Below are positions 43,570 to 51,848 of a stretch of 64,000 nt of DNA, piece after piece. A program made the position numbers and the translations under genes. Source of the stretch: Flavobacteriaceae bacterium UJ101 (GTDB lineage Bacteria; Bacteroidota; Bacteroidia; Flavobacteriales; UJ101). Each line of letters starts with the position of its first letter. Positions within the stretch are counted from its first letter, which is position 1. A model generated the notes under the pieces. It was given only the letters and a program-made list of their open reading frames with translations. It did not search any database and was not told where the DNA came from. Location of the stretch: the NCBI GenBank assembly GCA_001880285.1, contig CP016269.1, positions 1,126,501 to 1,190,500 on the forward strand. The letters run 5' to 3'.

Positions 43570-45843
43570 TTATTTTTCTTGCATCTGAGCATCAATTACG
43601 GATAATGTAATTAAATTAACAATTTCATCTACAGACGCCTGTTTTAACATTACGTGCGCAGGTTTCTTAATCCCCATTAAAGCAGGACCTAATGTCTCTA
43701 CATCTGTTATCCCTCTTAATAAGGTATACGATAATGCTGCTGAATTCATATCTGGAAATACTAACACATTAGCACGATCCTTTAGTTTAGAAAAAGGATA
43801 TTCGTTTTGCATTCGTATAGGATTCAATGCTATATCTGCTTGCATTTCACCATCTACTTCTAATTCAGGATAATTTTCATGAAGGTATTTTACGGCTTCT
43901 GCTACTTTTCTAGAATCTCCTTTTGAAGAAAAATTGGTATACGACAACATTGCTATTTTGGGTTTTACTCCAAATAATTTAACCACTCTTGAAGTTTGTA
44001 ATGCTATATTAACCAATTCTTTAGCAGAAGGATCTTTTATAACAGCCATATCAGTTAAAAATAGTGGCCCTCTTTTCGTTAAAATCATCATAACAGAAGA
44101 TACTTTTTCAACATCTTCTCTTTTTCCTATAACTTCTAAAACCGGTTTTAATGACTGTGTTAATTCACGGGTATATCCTGTTACAAAAGCATCAGCTTCA
44201 CCTTTTTCTACCATCATAGATCCAAAATAATCTCGATTTGTCATCATACGAGTTGCATCATGCAAGTTTAGTCCTTTTCGCTTTCGCTTTTTCCATAAAT
44301 CTTGTGCATACTCTTCAACTTTTTGGTCAAACATGGTATGTTTGGGATTGATTATTTCAACATCCAATTCAATATCATTTTCTTCCATTAATTGGGTAAT
44401 ACGAGCATGACTTCCTAATAAAATAGGCTCTGCAATCCCTTCTTCTTTAACTATTTGGGCAGCTTTAACAACACTTAATTCATCTCCATTACTTAAAACT
44501 ACTTTCTTAGGATTTAATCGTGCTCTGTTTTGCAACATACGAATGGCTTTACTACCTGATCCCATTCTATCAAGCAATTGCTCTTCATAAGTTTCCCAAT
44601 CAGTTATTGGTTGCTTGGCAACACCACTCTCAATAGCTGCTTTTGCTACTGCAGGTGAAACTTTTGCAATAATTCGGTTATCAAAAGGTTTTGGAATAAT
44701 ATAATCTTTTCCAAAAACCATATTTTTCTTTCCATAGGCCAATAATACTTGATCTGGAACAGGTTCTTTTGCTAAATCAGCAATTGCTCGAACTGCAGCC
44801 AATTTCATTTCTTCATTAATCGATGTTGCACGAACATCTAAAGCTCCTCTAAAAATAAACGGAAATCCTAATACATTATTTACTTGGTTAGGATAATCTG
44901 AACGCCCTGTTGCCATAATAACATCATCACGCGTTTCTATAGCTAAATTGTAATCTATTTCAGGAGTAGGATTTGCCATTGCAAAAACAATAGGATCTTT
45001 ACTCATTGTGTTTAACATATCAGGTGTTAAAACATTTCCAATTGATAATCCTACAAACACATCTGCATTTTTTACAGCATCTTCTAAACTAACTTTATCT
45101 GTATCAACAGCGAATTCTAATTTTTGTTCATTCAATCCTTCTCTTGAAGTTGAAATCACCCCTTTAGAATCACACATTAAAATATTCTCTTTTTTAGCCC
45201 CAAGTGCTACGTATAATCTTGTACAAGAAATTGCTGCTGCTCCAGCTCCGTTTACTACAATTTGTACTTTTGAAATATCCTTTCCTGTTACTTCTAAGGC
45301 ATTTAATAATGCTGCTGCTGAAATAATAGCCGTACCATGTTGATCATCATGCATCACGGGAATATCCAGTTCTTCTTTTAAACGTTTTTCAATTTCAAAG
45401 GCTTCGGGAGCTTTTATATCTTCTAAATTGATTCCTCCAAAAGTAGGAGCAATTCTTTTTACCGTTTCAATAAATTTTTCAGGATCTTTTTCATCTATTT
45501 CAATATCAAACACATCAATATCAGCAAAGATTTTAAAAAGTAATCCTTTCCCTTCCATAACCGGTTTTGATGCTAAAGCACCAATATCTCCTAGTCCTAA
45601 AACCGCTGTTCCATTCGAAATTACCGCTACCATATTTCCTTTTGATGTATATCGATAAACTTCTTCTGGATTTGCTTCAATAGCTAAACATGGTTCAGCT
45701 ACTCCTGGAGAATACGCTAAGGAAAGATCACGTTGTGTAGCATGTGGTTTTGTTGGAATAACTTCTATTTTACCTGGTTTACCCTTTTCATGGTATTTTA
45801 AGGCTTCTAATTTTAATTTATTTTGATTCTTATTCGACATCAT
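43570..45843 (-). CDS. maeB: NADP-dependent malic enzyme with phosphotransacetylase-like domain
   Basis: The 757-residue protein is the long MaeB type. Residues about 15-420 are the malic enzyme, with the NAD-binding QIVVNGAGAAAISC region and VMHDDQHGTA; residues about 430-757 are a phosphate acetyltransferase-like domain (MLQNRARLNPKKVVLSNGDE, FPDMNSAALSYTLLRG). It oxidatively decarboxylates malate to pyruvate with NADP. In related enzymes the C-terminal domain is regulatory and senses acetyl-CoA. Two Met codons at the start (45843 and 45840) cannot be separated. Confidence 0.95.
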   Translation of the reverse strand: MMSNKNQNKLKLEALKYHEKGKPGKIEVIPTKPHATQRDLSLAYSPGVAEPCLAIEANPEEVYRYTSKGNMVAVISNGTAVLGLGDIGALASKPVMEGKGLLFKIFADIDVFDIEIDEKDPEKFIETVKRIAPTFGGINLEDIKAPEAFEIEKRLKEELDIPVMHDDQHGTAIISAAALLNALEVTGKDISKVQIVVNGAGAAAISCTRLYVALGAKKENILMCDSKGVISTSREGLNEQKLEFAVDTDKVSLEDAVKNADVFVGLSIGNVLTPDMLNTMSKDPIVFAMANPTPEIDYNLAIETRDDVIMATGRSDYPNQVNNVLGFPFIFRGALDVRATSINEEMKLAAVRAIADLAKEPVPDQVLLAYGKKNMVFGKDYIIPKPFDNRIIAKVSPAVAKAAIESGVAKQPITDWETYEEQLLDRMGSGSKAIRMLQNRARLNPKKVVLSNGDELSVVKAAQIVKEEGIAEPILLGSHARITQLMEENDIELDVEIINPKHTMFDQKVEEYAQDLWKKRKRKGLNLHDATRMMTNRDYFGSMMVEKGEADAFVTGYTRELTQSLKPVLEVIGKREDVEKVSSVMMILTKRGPLFLTDMAVIKDPSAKELVNIALQTSRVVKLFGVKPKIAMLSYTNFSSKGDSRKVAEAVKYLHENYPELEVDGEMQADIALNPIRMQNEYPFSKLKDRANVLVFPDMNSAALSYTLLRGITDVETLGPALMGIKKPAHVMLKQASVDEIVNLITLSVIDAQMQEK

Positions 45844-45899
45844 TTTGTATTTCGTAAGGGGTAAATTTACAATTCTTAATCTTTTCTCCCATTATTTTA

Positions 45900-45943
45900 A
45901 TAAAAAAAGCACATTTTTTATAAGAGAAATGTGCTTTTTTTAA
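45900..45943 (-). terminator. Terminator of the response-regulator gene
   Basis: AAAAAAAGCACATTT and AAATGTGCTTTTTTT (45902-45916 and 45927-45941) form a 15-bp stem around a ten-base loop, with a U tract on either strand. It follows the response-regulator stop at 45969. Confidence 0.8.
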
Positions 45944-45968
45944 AGATTAATCTTTAAAATTATTTTTA

Positions 45969-46670
45969 TTATTCTAAAATAGTCAATCTAAAACCTTCAC
46001 CGTGTATATTTTCAATTTCTATTGAAGTATCAGGCTTAAGGTATTTACGAAGCTTTGCTATATAAACATCCATACTTCTTGAAGTAAAGTAATTATCATC
46101 ATGCCAAATGCGTGTTAGCGCTAATTCTCTTGGCATTAAATCATCTTTATATAAACACAAAAGCTTTAATAATTCGTTTTCTTTAGGAGATAGTTTATGT
46201 TGTTCTCCGTTTATTTTTAGCGATCTTAATTTAGAATTAAATTCAAATGCTCCAACAATAAATTCTTCTTGAGAATAATCTTTTTCTATTACACTAGATC
46301 CTTTACGTTGAAGAACTGCATTGATTTTATATAGTAACACTTCTGAATCGAAGGGTTTTAAGACATAATCATCTGCTCCTACTTGATAACCTTTTAAGAC
46401 ATCTTCTTTTAACGATTTTGCTGTTAAAAATATAATAGGGGTATCTGGATTAATTCCTTTAATATCTTTAGCTAATGAAAAACCATCTTTTTTAGGCATC
46501 ATAACATCTAGAATACAAATATCAAATGTATTTTTTCTATACTTTTCTAACCCTTCCTCTCCATCTAATGCATGAATAACATCATAATCGTTTAGAGCTA
46601 GATAATCTCTCAAAACTGTTCCAAAACTTGGATCATCTTCAACCAGTAATAGTCTTTTCTTTTCCGACAT
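45969..46670 (-). CDS. OmpR-family response regulator
   Basis: The 233-residue protein has a receiver domain with the phospho-accepting Asp55 in ICILDVMMPKKDG, the acidic pair in VEDDPSF and the lysine in VLKPF, then a winged-helix OmpR-type output domain (LSPKENELLKLLCLYKDDLMPRELALTRIW, RSMDVYIAKLRKYLKP). It is the partner of the histidine kinase encoded ten bases upstream. It resembles the RprY group of Bacteroidota. The target genes are unknown. Confidence 0.94.
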   Translation of the reverse strand: MSEKKRLLLVEDDPSFGTVLRDYLALNDYDVIHALDGEEGLEKYRKNTFDICILDVMMPKKDGFSLAKDIKGINPDTPIIFLTAKSLKEDVLKGYQVGADDYVLKPFDSEVLLYKINAVLQRKGSSVIEKDYSQEEFIVGAFEFNSKLRSLKINGEQHKLSPKENELLKLLCLYKDDLMPRELALTRIWHDDNYFTSRSMDVYIAKLRKYLKPDTSIEIENIHGEGFRLTILE

Positions 46671-46680
46671 AATTTTTCGT

Positions 46681-48231
46681 TTATAGTGGAATCTTTATAA
46701 CAAATTTACTTCCTTTTCCTTTTTCACTTTGAACTTCTATCACACCCTTATGTAAATCTACAATTTTTTTCAGATATGCTAGACCTAGTCCATGACCTTT
46801 TATATTATGAATGTTTCCTGTTTCTTCTCTGTAAAACTGTTCAAAAATCTTTTTCTGAACGGATTTACTCATTCCCATTCCTTGATCTTCAACTTGAATA
46901 CATGCATAATCATTTTCCTTAAATACTTCCACAGATATTTTAGGTGACTCAGGAGAATATTTATTTGCATTATCTAATACATTTAGGATTACATTACCTA
47001 AATGAAATGCATCCGCCTTTATCATTAATTGGTCATTTGTATATTTTTCAAAAATTGTGCCATTACGATCTTCCACAATTAATCGTATATGGTCAACTGC
47101 ATTTTTGACTATAGTATTTAGATTGGTTTTTTGAATATTTAGATCAATTTGATTTTTTTCTAATCTAGACATTCTTAACACCATTTCAACGTGCGAGTTT
47201 AATCGTTTATTTTCCTGCTTAATTAAATTAGCATAGTGTTTTATTTTATTTTCATCATCTAAAATTTGAGGACTTTTTAATGCATCTACAGCAACATTTA
47301 TAGTAGCTATAGGTGTTTTAAACTCATGTGTCATATTATTGACAAAATCTGTTTTGATTTCGGATATTTTCCGCTGTTTTCTCATATAATATAAACTTAC
47401 ACCAAATACAGATACTACAATTGACATAAGTAATGCTGCTAAAATGAATTGGCCAAAAATTGGTCCCTTAACTACTCTATCCCTTTTTGGAAAATGTATT
47501 GATAGAATAAACTCTGTTTCATCATTCACTCCAAAAAAGAGAGAAGAATAATACGTTTTATCATCTATTTCAAAGTCTTTAGTAGTAACTTTGGTTAAAG
47601 TTGAATCTTTTCTTAAAACGGCAAATTCATATTCTGCATCAATATTGTAGTCTTTTAATTCTTTTGTCAAAACAGAATCAATGATACTTATAGAAATTCG
47701 ATCTTCAATATCTGTTGCTGCTCCTTTTAATTTAACATAACGGTCTATTGTTAAGTTATTTCCCGTCAAGATATCATAATCAGCTGGCGATAATGATTTG
47801 GGGGTTTGATTTTCAGAAATCTTGGGTAACTCTGTCTTTAATTGAGCAGAATATTCATTTATAATACTTAGCGAATCTTGAACTCCTCCTACTGTTTGTC
47901 CTAGTGGGATAATACTTTCTTCAATTAAAACTTCTTGTTTATATACATAAAAATGATTGTTAACAGGGTCTTCTTTCACAAAACTAAATGATTGTTTTTT
48001 AGGAATCTTCTTTACCTGTGTATCTAAATTATCAATTTCGTTATAAAGTACCTGTTGTTCTTTCTCTCGTATTTTCTTTGAAGTTTCACCTAATACTAAA
48101 TGAACCTTATTAGAAAAAGCCCCCTCACTTTCGTCAATCCCTTCACTTAACCATATAATTTGCAATAGCATAATACCGAGTAGGGCACTTGTCATTACAG
48201 ATATAAGTACGAGTAACGTCTTTTTCTTCAT
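46681..48231 (-). CDS. Sensor histidine kinase
   Basis: The 516-residue protein has two membrane spans (about residues 5-28 and 258-283) around a periplasmic sensor domain of about 230 residues. The cytoplasmic DHp domain carries His302 in NMTHEFKTPIATI, and the ATPase domain has NVLDNANKYSPE, DQGMGMS and GHGLGLAYLKKI. It is the partner of the response regulator that follows after ten bases. The RprX/RprY type is the closest match. The signal is unknown. It lies 63 bases after coaE on the same strand. Confidence 0.93.
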   Translation of the reverse strand: MKKKTLLVLISVMTSALLGIMLLQIIWLSEGIDESEGAFSNKVHLVLGETSKKIREKEQQVLYNEIDNLDTQVKKIPKKQSFSFVKEDPVNNHFYVYKQEVLIEESIIPLGQTVGGVQDSLSIINEYSAQLKTELPKISENQTPKSLSPADYDILTGNNLTIDRYVKLKGAATDIEDRISISIIDSVLTKELKDYNIDAEYEFAVLRKDSTLTKVTTKDFEIDDKTYYSSLFFGVNDETEFILSIHFPKRDRVVKGPIFGQFILAALLMSIVVSVFGVSLYYMRKQRKISEIKTDFVNNMTHEFKTPIATINVAVDALKSPQILDDENKIKHYANLIKQENKRLNSHVEMVLRMSRLEKNQIDLNIQKTNLNTIVKNAVDHIRLIVEDRNGTIFEKYTNDQLMIKADAFHLGNVILNVLDNANKYSPESPKISVEVFKENDYACIQVEDQGMGMSKSVQKKIFEQFYREETGNIHNIKGHGLGLAYLKKIVDLHKGVIEVQSEKGKGSKFVIKIPL

Positions 48232-48294
48232 TCTTTAACAAAAATAGATGATTATTGTAGAAATCATTTACAGTTTAACGTATAGTTAACGCTA

Positions 48295-48882
48295 TTATTT
48301 TAACTTTAATATTTCTTTATGAGTTTCTAAAACTTTTAATTCTAAAAACTTTAAATCTGTATCATTTATGATGATATAATCCGCATAGTTGAGGCGTTCT
48401 TTCTCACTCATTTGGTTTTGAATCCTCTTTTGAATTTCTTCTACTGTACTATTGTCGCGAAGCAATAATCTTTTTACTCTATTCTCTAATTCAGCTGTGA
48501 CTACAATAATTTTATCACAGCCTTTATAGGCTCCACTTTCAATTAAAATCGCTGCTTCTTTCAATACATAGGGCGTTTTCTGAATCAAAACCCATTCTTC
48601 AAAATCTTTTTTTACAGCAGGATGTACTATTTCATTTAACTTTTGTAATAATTGAGGATCATCAAACACTTTTTTAGCAATCCATTTTCGGCTTAAACCC
48701 TTTTCATCATAGGCCTGATTTCCTAACAAGGATTTAATTTCTTTTTGAAGAGATAAATCATTATTCATCAAAAATTTCGCTCTTAAATCAGAATTATATG
48801 TTGGAATTCCTTTTTTTTCAAACAATTGAGCAACTGTTGATTTTCCACTACCTATTCCACCTGTTAATCCTACTATTTTCAT
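48295..48882 (-). CDS. coaE: Dephospho-CoA kinase
   Basis: The 195-residue protein begins MKIVGLTGGIGSGKST with the Walker A loop at residues 8-15. It has the LIESG segment and RLLLRDN lid typical of CoaE. The enzyme phosphorylates dephospho-CoA in the last step of coenzyme A synthesis. It lies 81 bases after the YbbR-like gene, in the run of minus-strand genes from nusB. Confidence 0.95.
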   Translation of the reverse strand: MKIVGLTGGIGSGKSTVAQLFEKKGIPTYNSDLRAKFLMNNDLSLQKEIKSLLGNQAYDEKGLSRKWIAKKVFDDPQLLQKLNEIVHPAVKKDFEEWVLIQKTPYVLKEAAILIESGAYKGCDKIIVVTAELENRVKRLLLRDNSTVEEIQKRIQNQMSEKERLNYADYIIINDTDLKFLELKVLETHKEILKLK

Positions 48883-48963
48883 CTGTTACTATTTTATTTA
48901 TTTAAGGTCAGATGTTTATCTGTTATCATTTCAGTTATATTTAACTTTATTATGACAACCTTT

Positions 48964-49917
48964 TTATATTTCCTTTTTTACTAAAATCACCTTTGCCTTT
49001 GATGGTATTATTCTAATATTTTCTATCCCTTTTGGACGTTTGTTAATTTTTAAAGGTATTTCAGATAATGTATCATTAATTTGTTTCAAATCACAAACTA
49101 CCTGAAAGTCTTGAGATTTAATTTGAGAGAATTGGGAATATCCAACCGCAAATTTCATTTCTACCTCTTCTGGTATAATTTGAATTTCAGTATTAACCGG
49201 TACGTCAACTGGTATTATTTTAATAGAAATACTTTTTTCTGTATATTTTTCAAGTGCTACTTCATATTCTACTAAATCAATGCCTTTTATTTTTTGGGGA
49301 TAGTGTAGTTTTATTTTTTTATTAAAATTTTGCTCTTTATTCTCAAAAACAATCTCTTCTGTAGGAATTTGTTTAATTTCTTTCACTAAACTTATCGGAC
49401 CTCTTATTTCAACAGTATCTTGAGAGAATGCTTCTTTAACTACTTTAAATCCTTGATTTGCAATAACATTAACTTTAGACAAAATAGGCACTTTTTTCTT
49501 TCCTAACTCATCAATAATTAAATGAATTGTATCTTCTTTTACTCGATAAACTTCTTTAACGTTTAATTTCTCTCTCAAAATATTCAATGATCGATTAGGC
49601 AACCAAAAATTTGAGTTATTATTCGTTAAAAGAACCTCATCTAAATCAATTTTAACTACAGGGTTAGTAAACCTGTATGATAAAACACCTCCTCCTGTTG
49701 CGTAAATTTCAGCTTGTATGGTATCGTTTTCTTCATTAAATAAAACTTTTCCTGAAGGAGGATTTTGATATTCTACAATTAAATTTATAGTAGCTCTATA
49801 TTCTTTTGAAAGATTAATAAGTAACCACATAACACTTGCAATAAGCAAACAAATCAAAAAAATTCTACTATTAGAATTTTCTTTTACATTCACTTTATTT
49901 AACAAGGAAAATTTCAT
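48964..49917 (-). CDS. YbbR-like domain protein
   Basis: The start is set at the ATG at 49917, giving 317 residues with one N-terminal membrane span (ILLASVMWLLIN type, about residues 17-35). The longer frame to 49956 would code through a strong hairpin, so its first 13 residues are not credible. Repeated YbbR modules follow, with VNVIANQGFKVVKEAFSQDTVEIRGP and EIQIIPEEVEMKFAVGYSQ. YbbR proteins regulate the diadenylate cyclase CdaA in Firmicutes, but in Bacteroidota their role is not shown. A terminator-like hairpin separates it from yajC. Confidence 0.82.
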   Translation of the reverse strand: MKFSLLNKVNVKENSNSRIFLICLLIASVMWLLINLSKEYRATINLIVEYQNPPSGKVLFNEENDTIQAEIYATGGGVLSYRFTNPVVKIDLDEVLLTNNNSNFWLPNRSLNILREKLNVKEVYRVKEDTIHLIIDELGKKKVPILSKVNVIANQGFKVVKEAFSQDTVEIRGPISLVKEIKQIPTEEIVFENKEQNFNKKIKLHYPQKIKGIDLVEYEVALEKYTEKSISIKIIPVDVPVNTEIQIIPEEVEMKFAVGYSQFSQIKSQDFQVVCDLKQINDTLSEIPLKINKRPKGIENIRIIPSKAKVILVKKEI

Positions 49918-49921
49918 TGGT

Positions 49922-49953
49922 ACTGAAAAAAGACTGAGTAAACTCAGTCTTTT
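49922..49953 (-). terminator. Terminator-like hairpin between yajC and the YbbR gene
   Basis: AAAAGACTGAGT (49928-49939) and ACTCAGTCTTTT (49942-49953) form a perfect 12-bp stem around two bases, directly after the yajC stop. The minus strand continues into a T run. It suggests partial termination or attenuation in this gene run. Confidence 0.7.
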
Positions 49954-49955
49954 CA

Positions 49956-50264
49956 TTATTTTTTTGTTTCTACTGTTCCGTAGCGTTGCTTTGTTAACTC
50001 GTTGGATATAGCCGTTCTTTCAAATCGTATTTTCCCCGCTGCAGTTTCTATGGTTACAATATCAGCAGATAATTCAGATACTTTCCCATGAATACCACTT
50101 GTGGTTACAACTTTATCTCCTTTTTTAAGTTCTTCTTGAAACTTTTTTTCTTTCTTTTGTCTTTGCATTTGTGGTCTAATCATAAAAAAGAACATTACCA
50201 CAAACATTAATGCAAATAAAACTAAAGTAGACGTCATGTCTCCTGCTCCTGCTTGTAAAATCAT
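49956..50264 (-). CDS. yajC: Preprotein translocase subunit YajC
   Basis: The 102-residue protein has one N-terminal membrane span (about residues 12-30) and the YajC motif FFMIRPQMQRQKKEKKFQEELKKGDKVVTTSGIHGKV. YajC assists SecDF and SecYEG in export. It follows the DUF1573 lipoprotein by five bases and is followed by a hairpin, then ybbR. Confidence 0.94.
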   Translation of the reverse strand: MILQAGAGDMTSTLVLFALMFVVMFFFMIRPQMQRQKKEKKFQEELKKGDKVVTTSGIHGKVSELSADIVTIETAAGKIRFERTAISNELTKQRYGTVETKK

Positions 50265-50269
50265 TATTT

Positions 50270-50758
50270 TTATTTTTTAGGTGCTACATTAGCCTTGATT
50301 GTCACATATTCTTTACCTGCTTCGGTATTGGTTGTCAAGGTCACTCTTTTTGAAATAGCACCTTCTTTATTTGGTTTAAATGCTACTTTTAAATCTCCTT
50401 CTTCACCAGGTAATATAGGTTCAGTTGGTTTTTCAGGAATCGTACATCCACAAGAGGCTTGTGCTTTTAAAATAATTAAAGGGTTTTCTCCTGTATTTTT
50501 TATTTTAAAAGTAGTTTCAACTTTATTTTCATAAGGAATATTCCCAAAATCATGTACTTCTTTATCAAAAGCTAATGTGGTTTTATGAGCTTGAAACTCG
50601 TTTTCTTTTTGTTCCTTATTTAATTCTTTTTGTCTTTTTTCTTTGGCCTGTTCTACTTTTTCAGCACTCATAACTTCTGCTGAACTAACTCCAGATTCCT
50701 TTTTACATGCCCCTAAAACAATAACTAAGGCTAAAGGTAAAATTTTTGATACATTCAT
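50270..50758 (-). CDS. DUF1573 lipoprotein
   Basis: The 162-residue protein has a lipoprotein signal with LGAC (Cys18). It has an immunoglobulin-like DUF1573 domain with FDKEVHDFGNIPYENKVETTFKIKNTG and ASCGCTIPEKP. The Cys-Gly-Cys in this family is usual. Its function is unknown. Gene order nusB, DUF1573, yajC is widely conserved in Bacteroidota. It lies five bases before yajC. Confidence 0.9.
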   Translation of the reverse strand: MNVSKILPLALVIVLGACKKESGVSSAEVMSAEKVEQAKEKRQKELNKEQKENEFQAHKTTLAFDKEVHDFGNIPYENKVETTFKIKNTGENPLIILKAQASCGCTIPEKPTEPILPGEEGDLKVAFKPNKEGAISKRVTLTTNTEAGKEYVTIKANVAPKK

Positions 50759-50796
50759 TACTTATTCAATTTGATATTCAAATTTATAACTATTTT

Positions 50797-51738
50797 TTAT
50801 AATAAACCTCTTCCTGACTTAACTAACTTTTGCTTTTGAGAAAAATCTTTTAAAGTATTATCTAAAATTCCATTTACAAAAACTCGACTTTTTGGAGTAG
50901 AATAATCTTTTGCTAATTCAATATACTCGTTTAAAGTAACTTTTGGAGGAATATTAGGAAATTCTAATAGTTCAGTTAAAGCTAGTTCTAAAATAATATA
51001 ATCAATTTTAGCAATTCGATCTACATCCCAATTTTTTGCTTTTTCAGCAATAATTTTTCCAATTTTGCCTTTTTCCTGAACGGCTGTTCTAAATAATTTT
51101 TTGGTAAACTCCTTATCTTCTTCGTCTTTAAATACTTTATAAACTTTAAAAAACTCTTTATCTTCTTCAGAAATTCTTTCTATTGTCCTATAAAGCATTG
51201 TATTGGCTACTTGATAATCATCAAACCATGTAATTTCTTGATCTTCATACCATTCTCCTATTTTTTCATTAGGAGCAATAATATATTTAAATATACGAAG
51301 TATAATTCTTCTATGATCTTCAAAAGACACTTTCCCTTTGGTCATGTAACGATGATATTCATCAATATCCATAATTGAGGCGTACATTTGTTTAACATAT
51401 TCGTCCGTCTCATCCCATTTAAGTTGGCTGTTTTTTGAAGTATATTCACTTATTTGAGGATTTTTAGAAAGGAATTCTAAAATAGGATTGTCAACAAACC
51501 TTCTGTTAGGATTTAAATCTTCTTCTGAGGCTAATTTTTTCTTTTTCCTCACTTCTATTTTTGTATTGGCTAAATTTCTAATTTCCAATAAAAAATTGAT
51601 CGAATAAACGTACAAGTCAAAGATTTTATCAATTCCGTTGAACATATTTTTTTCAACGACTAGCATATCTTCGCCAGAACACTCATAAGCATACATTGCT
51701 TGCATTACTTTTGCCCGTAAATGTCTTCTTCCTAACAT
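50797..51738 (-). CDS. nusB: Transcription antitermination factor NusB, long Bacteroidota form
   Basis: The 313-residue protein is twice the length of Escherichia coli NusB. It has a long N-terminal region (GRRHLRAKVMQAMYAYECSGED start) and the NusB core in the C-terminal 130 residues (FRTAVQEKGKIGKIIAEKAKNWDVDRIAKIDYIILELALTELL and TLNEYIELAKDYSTPKSRVFVNGILD). NusB binds boxA RNA with NusE and supports rRNA antitermination. It opens the nusB to response-regulator run of minus-strand genes. Confidence 0.93.
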   Translation of the reverse strand: MLGRRHLRAKVMQAMYAYECSGEDMLVVEKNMFNGIDKIFDLYVYSINFLLEIRNLANTKIEVRKKKKLASEEDLNPNRRFVDNPILEFLSKNPQISEYTSKNSQLKWDETDEYVKQMYASIMDIDEYHRYMTKGKVSFEDHRRIILRIFKYIIAPNEKIGEWYEDQEITWFDDYQVANTMLYRTIERISEEDKEFFKVYKVFKDEEDKEFTKKLFRTAVQEKGKIGKIIAEKAKNWDVDRIAKIDYIILELALTELLEFPNIPPKVTLNEYIELAKDYSTPKSRVFVNGILDNTLKDFSQKQKLVKSGRGLL

Positions 51739-51795
51739 AACAAAGAACTATTATTTTTATTACTAATGTATTATATATGCAAATGTATTGATTTA

Positions 51796-51824
51796 TTTGA
51801 TTAAAAAAAGTTTTTTTAGCTTTG
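51796..51824 (+). promoter_or_regulatory. Candidate promoter of the ABC transporter gene
   Basis: TTTG at 51796-51799 and TAGCTTTG at 51817-51824 are 17 bases apart, a little short of the usual 19. The second box lies 24 bases ahead of the ATG. Confidence 0.45.
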
Positions 51825-51848
51825 TCTCTTAATTTTATGTATTGATAT

